From Streptomyces abyssomicinicus (GTDB lineage: Bacteria > Actinomycetota > Actinomycetes > Streptomycetales > Streptomycetaceae), in the NCBI RefSeq assembly GCF_008974245.1, contig NZ_BBZI01000008.1:1-64000 (forward strand): a stretch of 64,000 bases of DNA, read 5' to 3'. A model generated the notes under the pieces. That model saw only the letters and a program-made list of their open reading frames with translations. It had not been told where the DNA came from and did no database searches. The translations under genes and the position numbers were made by a program. Shown piece by piece: positions 60,506 through 64,000 of this stretch (position 1 is the stretch's first letter; each line of letters starts with the position of its first letter).

Positions 60506-62194
60506 TCAGAGCGCGCCGACGACCTCGCCGATGATGCCGGCTCCGGTGGCCTCCACCGTCAGCTCCACGGTGAGAGTGCCCGCTCCCGGCGTGTCCACGA
60601 GCAGCAGGTAGGTGCCGGCCGTGTCGCCCGCGAACAGGGTGGGCAGGGTCAGCACGCCGTCGGCGTCGGCGGTGAGCCCGATGGTGCGCAGCGGCGCGCC
60701 GTCGGGGTTCTCGGGGTCCTCGAAGTACGGCCCCTTGTCGTTCTGGGCGGTGTCCTCGGCCGACCTGATCAGCGTGACGGTGGCGCCGACCTTCGCCGCG
60801 GGCGCGCCGTCGCGGGTGGCCTCGACGGTGATCTTCCCGGCGAACTCCCCGCCGACGGGGCACACCAGGGGCTCGCCCTCGGCGAGGGTCAGCTTGTCCG
60901 CGGTGCGGACGGTGACGACACCGTCCCACTCGGCCGCCGTGACATCACGGCCGACGACGGTGGCGCGGACCACGAAGGCGCCGGTCTTCTCCCCGGCCAC
61001 CAGCGCGGGCGCCGTGGCGACACCGCTGCCGTCGGTCTGCACGGTGGCGACGGTCTCGCCGCCCTCGAAGGCCGTGCCGGTGCCGCCGACGACGGTGAAC
61101 CGGATCCGCACCTTGGCGACGCCGGCCCCGCCGGAGGTCTCCGCGCGGACCGCGATCTCCTCGGCGAAGGACGTCCCGGCCGTCGCGCTGAGCGAGCCGC
61201 CCGCCGTGCGCTCCAGGCTCTGCACCGAGTCGGTGGGCGTCTGGCCCGCCGGAGGGTCGGTGGCGGGCGGCGGCGTCGTGCCGCCACCACCGGGCGTGTC
61301 GGACCCGCCGCCACCGCTGCCACTGCCGTTGCCGCTGCCCGCGCCCGGACCCGTGGAGGGCGGCGCCGAGGGCGAGGTGGGCGTGACGAGGTGGCCGTCG
61401 TTGCGGTGGACCGGCAGGGTGCCGGTGCCGTCGGGGATCTCCTGGACGCCGTTGCGGAAGGTCTCCATCCACCGCAGCACCGTGTTGAGGTAGTCGCGGG
61501 AGTTGTTGTAGCTGAGGATCGCCCGCTCGAGGTCCGCGCTTTCGGCGAGGTTCCAGTTGTAGCGGCACAGGTAGTGCCCGGCGGCCAGCGCGGCGTCGTA
61601 GACGTTGTTGGGGTCCCTGGCCCCGTCCCCGTTGCCGTCCTTGCCCGCCCACTCCCAGGTCGACGGGATGAACTGCATCGGACCCACGGCGCGGTCGTAG
61701 GTCGCGTCGCCGTCGAAGGCGCCGTTGTCGGTGTCGCGGATGTGCGCGAACCCCTCGCCGTTGAGGGCCGGGCCGACGATGGGCGAGGTGGTGTTGCCGG
61801 AGGCGTCGACGCGGCCGCCGCGGGCCTGACCGGACTCCACCTGCCCGATGGCGGCGAGGAGTTGCCACGGCAGGTTGCAGCCGGGCTTGGCCTGGTTCAG
61901 GGTCGCCTCGGCCTTCTTGTAGGCGTCGAGGACGGTCGCCGGTATGCCGGATTCGCCGCTGCCGTCACTGCCGCTGCCGCCGGCCGGCGAGTTCAGCGGC
62001 GGGAGGTCCGTGTAGTACGAGTCGTCACCCGGGCTCTCGGCGAGGTCGGGAATCGGCTGGGAATCGCCGGTCTCCGATCTGGGCCTCTCGGCCACTCCCG
62101 GCGCCTGCGAAGCGGTCAGCGCCGCGACTGCGATCGCGGCCACCGCCGTGGTCGCCGCTCCCCTGCGCAGATGCCTGCCGATATGCGCCGCCAT
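60506..62194 (-). CDS. Secreted lytic transglycosylase with Ig-like C-terminal domains
   Basis: A 562-aa exported murein hydrolase. A signal peptide (RRGAATTAVAAIAVAALTAS, ending near residue 30) is followed by an acidic/Ser linker. An SLT-type transglycosylase domain lies at about 85-255 with catalytic Glu120 (AAIGQVESGQARGG), GPMQFIPSTW (171-180), NVYDAALAAGHYLC and AILSYNNSRDYLNTVL. A Gly/Ser/Pro linker (275-330) leads to about 230 residues of beta-rich sequence resembling two Ig-like/invasin-type repeats (FAEEIAVRAETSGGAGVAKV; FAGKITVEATRDGAPAAKV). The ATG at 62194 has GGGAGGGA 8 nt upstream. Wall remodelling during growth or sporulation is a likely role. Confidence 0.9.
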   Translation of the reverse strand: MAAHIGRHLRRGAATTAVAAIAVAALTASQAPGVAERPRSETGDSQPIPDLAESPGDDSYYTDLPPLNSPAGGSGSDGSGESGIPATVLDAYKKAEATLNQAKPGCNLPWQLLAAIGQVESGQARGGRVDASGNTTSPIVGPALNGEGFAHIRDTDNGAFDGDATYDRAVGPMQFIPSTWEWAGKDGNGDGARDPNNVYDAALAAGHYLCRYNWNLAESADLERAILSYNNSRDYLNTVLRWMETFRNGVQEIPDGTGTLPVHRNDGHLVTPTSPSAPPSTGPGAGSGNGSGSGGGGSDTPGGGGTTPPPATDPPAGQTPTDSVQSLERTAGGSLSATAGTSFAEEIAVRAETSGGAGVAKVRIRFTVVGGTGTAFEGGETVATVQTDGSGVATAPALVAGEKTGAFVVRATVVGRDVTAAEWDGVVTVRTADKLTLAEGEPLVCPVGGEFAGKITVEATRDGAPAAKVGATVTLIRSAEDTAQNDKGPYFEDPENPDGAPLRTIGLTADADGVLTLPTLFAGDTAGTYLLLVDTPGAGTLTVELTVEATGAGIIGEVVGAL

Positions 62195-62647
62195 CGAGCG
62201 TTCCCTCCCTGGACGACCGACTTCTGGTCCCTCGGTCCGCCTGGCGGACAGAGATTCGATACCGCAATCAGGTGACCCTACGACAACTTGCGTCGCACGC
62301 ACACCTGTTGCTGTCCGATATCGGGCGATTGGCGGCGACTTCGGCGCGGACCCGCGTGCGGAATTCGGACGCGGTCCCCGGCGGGGAACCGGCGGGGAAC
62401 CGGCGAGGCGGTCATCGGCGTCCCTTCCCACCGCGGGCGTGGTCCTGGCCGCGCCGTCGTGCGCGCCCGGGCGCCGTGCTCCGCCGCGGCACCGCGCTGC
62501 GCCGCACCGCGCTGCGCTGCGCTGCGCTGCGCCGTACTGCCGCCCGCACCGCCTTGCCGCCGTACCGTCGCACCGCCCTCGCACCGAACGCCGCGCCGTC
62601 GCCGTACCTCCGGCGCGGGCCGTTCCCTCCGGGACCAGGAGCCGTCC
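62195..62647. promoter_or_regulatory. Divergent transglycosylase / DUF4184 upstream region
   Basis: No gene is supported in these 453 bp. In the transglycosylase leader there is a perfect palindrome, GTCCGCC-T-GGCGGAC (62235-62249), 41-55 nt before the start. Around 62255-62330 the sequence is A/T-richer and promoter-like for the minus strand. Further on are short GC repeats: two copies of GGCGGGGAACC near 62390-62411 and four GCTGC units at 62511-62530. Confidence 0.45.
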
Positions 62648-63523
62648 TTGCCGTTCACCCTCAGCCACGCCGTCGCCGTCCTGCCCGCGGTCCGCGCCGA
62701 CGGCACCGGACGGGCCGCCCTGCTGGTGCCGTCGGTGCTGTTCGCCGGGTCGTTCGCCCCCGACATGACGTACTACGCGGCGAGCGCGCTGCCCGACGCC
62801 ATGGCCTTCGGCGACGTCACCCATTCGTTCGCCGGCGTGCTGACGGTGGACGTGGCCATCGCCTGGCTGCTGGTGGGCGCCTGGCTGCTGCTGCGGGAGC
62901 CGCTGGTCGCGTTGCTGCCGCTGCGGATCCGCGGGCGGGCCGCGGCGCTGACCCGTTGCGGGACGCCCAGGGCCCGGGTCCGGCCCGGCCTGGTCGCCGC
63001 CTGGTACCTCTCGGCGGTGCTGGGGGCGCTCACCCATGTGGTGTGGGACGCCTTCACCCACCTGGACCGGTGGGGGATGCGGATCCTCCCGGTGCTGGGT
63101 GAGGAGATCGCGGGCTCGCCGCTGTACTGGTACCTCCAGTACGGGGGGTCGGCGGTCGCCGCGGTGGTCATCGTGTGGTTCCTGGCCCGTGCGCTGCGGC
63201 AGGCCCCCGACCGCGCGGGGCTCGGGCTGCCGGCGCTGTCACCTCGTGACCGCTGGGCTGCCTGGGCGCTGCTGGCGCTCTGCGCGGGGATCGCGGCGAC
63301 GGTGCGGGTGATGCGCTGGTGGGCCTACTGGGGGCATGTCGCCCGGCCCTGGGAGATCGTCCCGACGCTCTGCTTCGGAGCCGGCGCGGGCCTCGCCGTC
63401 GGCCTGCTGCTCCACGGTGTCGCGGTCAGGGTGTGGCGGCGTCCGTCCCGGGATCCGCGTGCGGCGGCCGGTGAGCCGGGGACGCGGGAAGGGGCGGGAA
63501 ACCGGGCAGCGGCATCACGGTGA
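62648..63523 (+). CDS. DUF4184 family membrane protein
   Basis: A 291-aa protein with about six hydrophobic segments. The family start LPFTLSHAVAVLPAV, then VLFAGSFAPDMTYYA, the conserved DVTHSFAGVLTVDVAIAWLL and LGALTHVVWDAFTH are visible. The His/Asp pattern resembles membrane metal-dependent hydrolases, but no activity is known. The start is a TTG at 62648, with AGGAG 6 nt upstream, matching the usual M-PFTLSHA N-terminus. The last 35 residues are low complexity and overlap the convergent hypothetical gene by 98 nt. Confidence 0.85.
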   Translation: MPFTLSHAVAVLPAVRADGTGRAALLVPSVLFAGSFAPDMTYYAASALPDAMAFGDVTHSFAGVLTVDVAIAWLLVGAWLLLREPLVALLPLRIRGRAAALTRCGTPRARVRPGLVAAWYLSAVLGALTHVVWDAFTHLDRWGMRILPVLGEEIAGSPLYWYLQYGGSAVAAVVIVWFLARALRQAPDRAGLGLPALSPRDRWAAWALLALCAGIAATVRVMRWWAYWGHVARPWEIVPTLCFGAGAGLAVGLLLHGVAVRVWRRPSRDPRAAAGEPGTREGAGNRAAASR

Positions 63524-63809
63524 CCGCGATCCGCCGGGAGGCGCCCGGGCGGGTCAGCCGGAGCACCAGTGCCCAGGTGCGGCGGGCGGCCGCCTGCGTG
63601 GGGCCCACCGCCAGGGAGAGGAACACCAGGGGCCGGCGGCCGGCCACCGCCTCCCACAGTCGGCGCGCCCGCCGTCGCGCTCCGGCCGTCCAGCGGAGGT
63701 GACAACGGGCCGTGCTTGCGGTCGGAGCGACGGGGCGCACCGGCGGGCGCAGCGCGGATATGACCGCTTCCGCTCCCGCCGGAGACCGGCCGAGCATGCG
63801 TATATCCAT
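63426..63809 (-). CDS. Hypothetical basic protein
   Basis: A 127-aa Arg/Ala/Pro-rich protein that I do not recognise. It starts MDIRMLGRSPAGAEAV and has a basic central part (GARRRARRLWEAVAGRR), a short hydrophobic stretch (PLVFLSLAVGPT), RRIAVTVMPLPG and a Pro/His-rich end. The ATG at 63809 has GAGG 9 nt upstream, and the first codons use A/T-ending forms such as ATA. The convergent 3' overlap with the DUF4184 gene lowers confidence that the whole C-terminus is real. Confidence 0.5.
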   Translation of the reverse strand: MDIRMLGRSPAGAEAVISALRPPVRPVAPTASTARCHLRWTAGARRRARRLWEAVAGRRPLVFLSLAVGPTQAAARRTWALVLRLTRPGASRRIAVTVMPLPGFPPLPASPAHRPPHADPGTDAATP

Positions 63810-64000
63810 GCCCCGCATCCTCACCCCGCCCTCGGCCCGCGTCGCCTCCATGGGGTCCGCCCGAGTGACGCGAGGCGCCCGCCGAAGAAGTCCCCGGGTG
63901 CCGCCGCCGTGCTGCCGCCGTGCCGCCGTCCGTCGGGGGTTCCGCGGTGGGCGTGCCGTGGCGGCGCGGCGGCGGTCGGGCGTGGGTGGGCCCGGGGGCA
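63810..64000. other. Window end, nothing recognised
   Basis: The last 191 bp are GC-rich and carry no ORF with a ribosome-binding site and no clear hairpin. It is probably upstream sequence of the small minus-strand gene. Confidence 0.4.

Noticed and set aside
62195..62420. c-di-AMP (ydaO-type) riboswitch upstream of the lytic transglycosylase
   Set aside because: Such switches precede some actinobacterial wall hydrolase genes, so I looked for the conserved core, but did not find it on the minus strand.
62511..62530. GCTGC pentamer repeat as a regulatory element
   Set aside because: Only four units inside a generally repetitive GC tract 118 bp from the DUF4184 start; nothing links it to a promoter.

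Overview
This is a very GC-rich actinobacterial chromosome segment, almost certainly from a Streptomyces. The evidence is third-position G/C saturation with long open shadow frames on every strand, frequent GTG/TTG starts, and Streptomyces-type genes: whiA, rbpA, opcA, XRE/DUF397 pairs, PF04672 methyltransferases, DUF6343 and TerD proteins. From memory, the gene order resembles the conserved core-chromosome stretch of S. coelicolor running from ctaB to rpsA. No integrase, transposase, tRNA or rRNA gene, or CRISPR array was seen.

Layout. 0.4-1.9 kb: a small hypothetical gene and ctaB (heme O synthase), followed by a divergent promoter region. 2.3-9.0 kb: a tight pentose-phosphate operon, tkt-tal-zwf-opcA-pgl, closed by a convergent hairpin shared with pgi (9.3-10.9 kb). 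11-12 kb: rbpA and secG. 12.2-15.3 kb: lower glycolysis, gap-pgk-tpiA, read towards secG. 15.6-21.6 kb: a Rieske lipoprotein-uvrC-rapZ-yvcK-whiA operon with overlapping stops and starts, linking repair, carbon/cell-wall signalling and sporulation control. 21.7-27.3 kb: a PfkB kinase, uvrA, a metallo-beta-lactamase-fold hydrolase and aroQ. 27.4-32.7 kb: a metal-stress block of ChaA-like Ca2+/H+ antiporter, TerC with an upstream yybP-ykoY-type Mn2+ riboswitch, a TerD fusion with a degenerate FtsK-like domain, and a second TerD. 32.9-38 kb: uvrB, an MHYT sensor, a secreted glycerophosphodiesterase and an alkyltransferase. 38.2-43.8 kb: accessory genes, namely two methyltransferases, a uridine-kinase-like protein, and a WhiJ-like cluster (XRE regulator, DUF397, HATPase, hypothetical), then a DUF899 protein. 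44-50 kb: an FUSC transporter, a RidA-GNAT fusion, a minisatellite, a family 5 uracil-DNA glycosylase and a YfcC-type transporter. 50-57 kb: an S4 protein, DUF6343, a TPR protein, coaE, a PAC2 protein, a Tat-exported amine oxidase and rpsA. 57-64 kb: a methyltransferase, hrpB, a secreted lytic transglycosylase with Ig-like domains, a DUF4184 membrane protein and a small hypothetical gene.

The main functional theme is central carbon metabolism (NADPH and pentose supply, Embden-Meyerhof steps) next to the complete uvrABC repair set and developmental regulators. The most interesting local logic is the TerC leader. There the 3' strand of the aptamer's closing helix can instead pair with the TerC Shine-Dalgarno sequence, which predicts Mn2+-dependent translation. 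Several genes also appear to be leaderless, with a TANNNT -10 box only 6-8 nt before the start codon. Start sites were chosen from ribosome-binding sites, overlaps with neighbours and remembered family lengths; no database search was possible.
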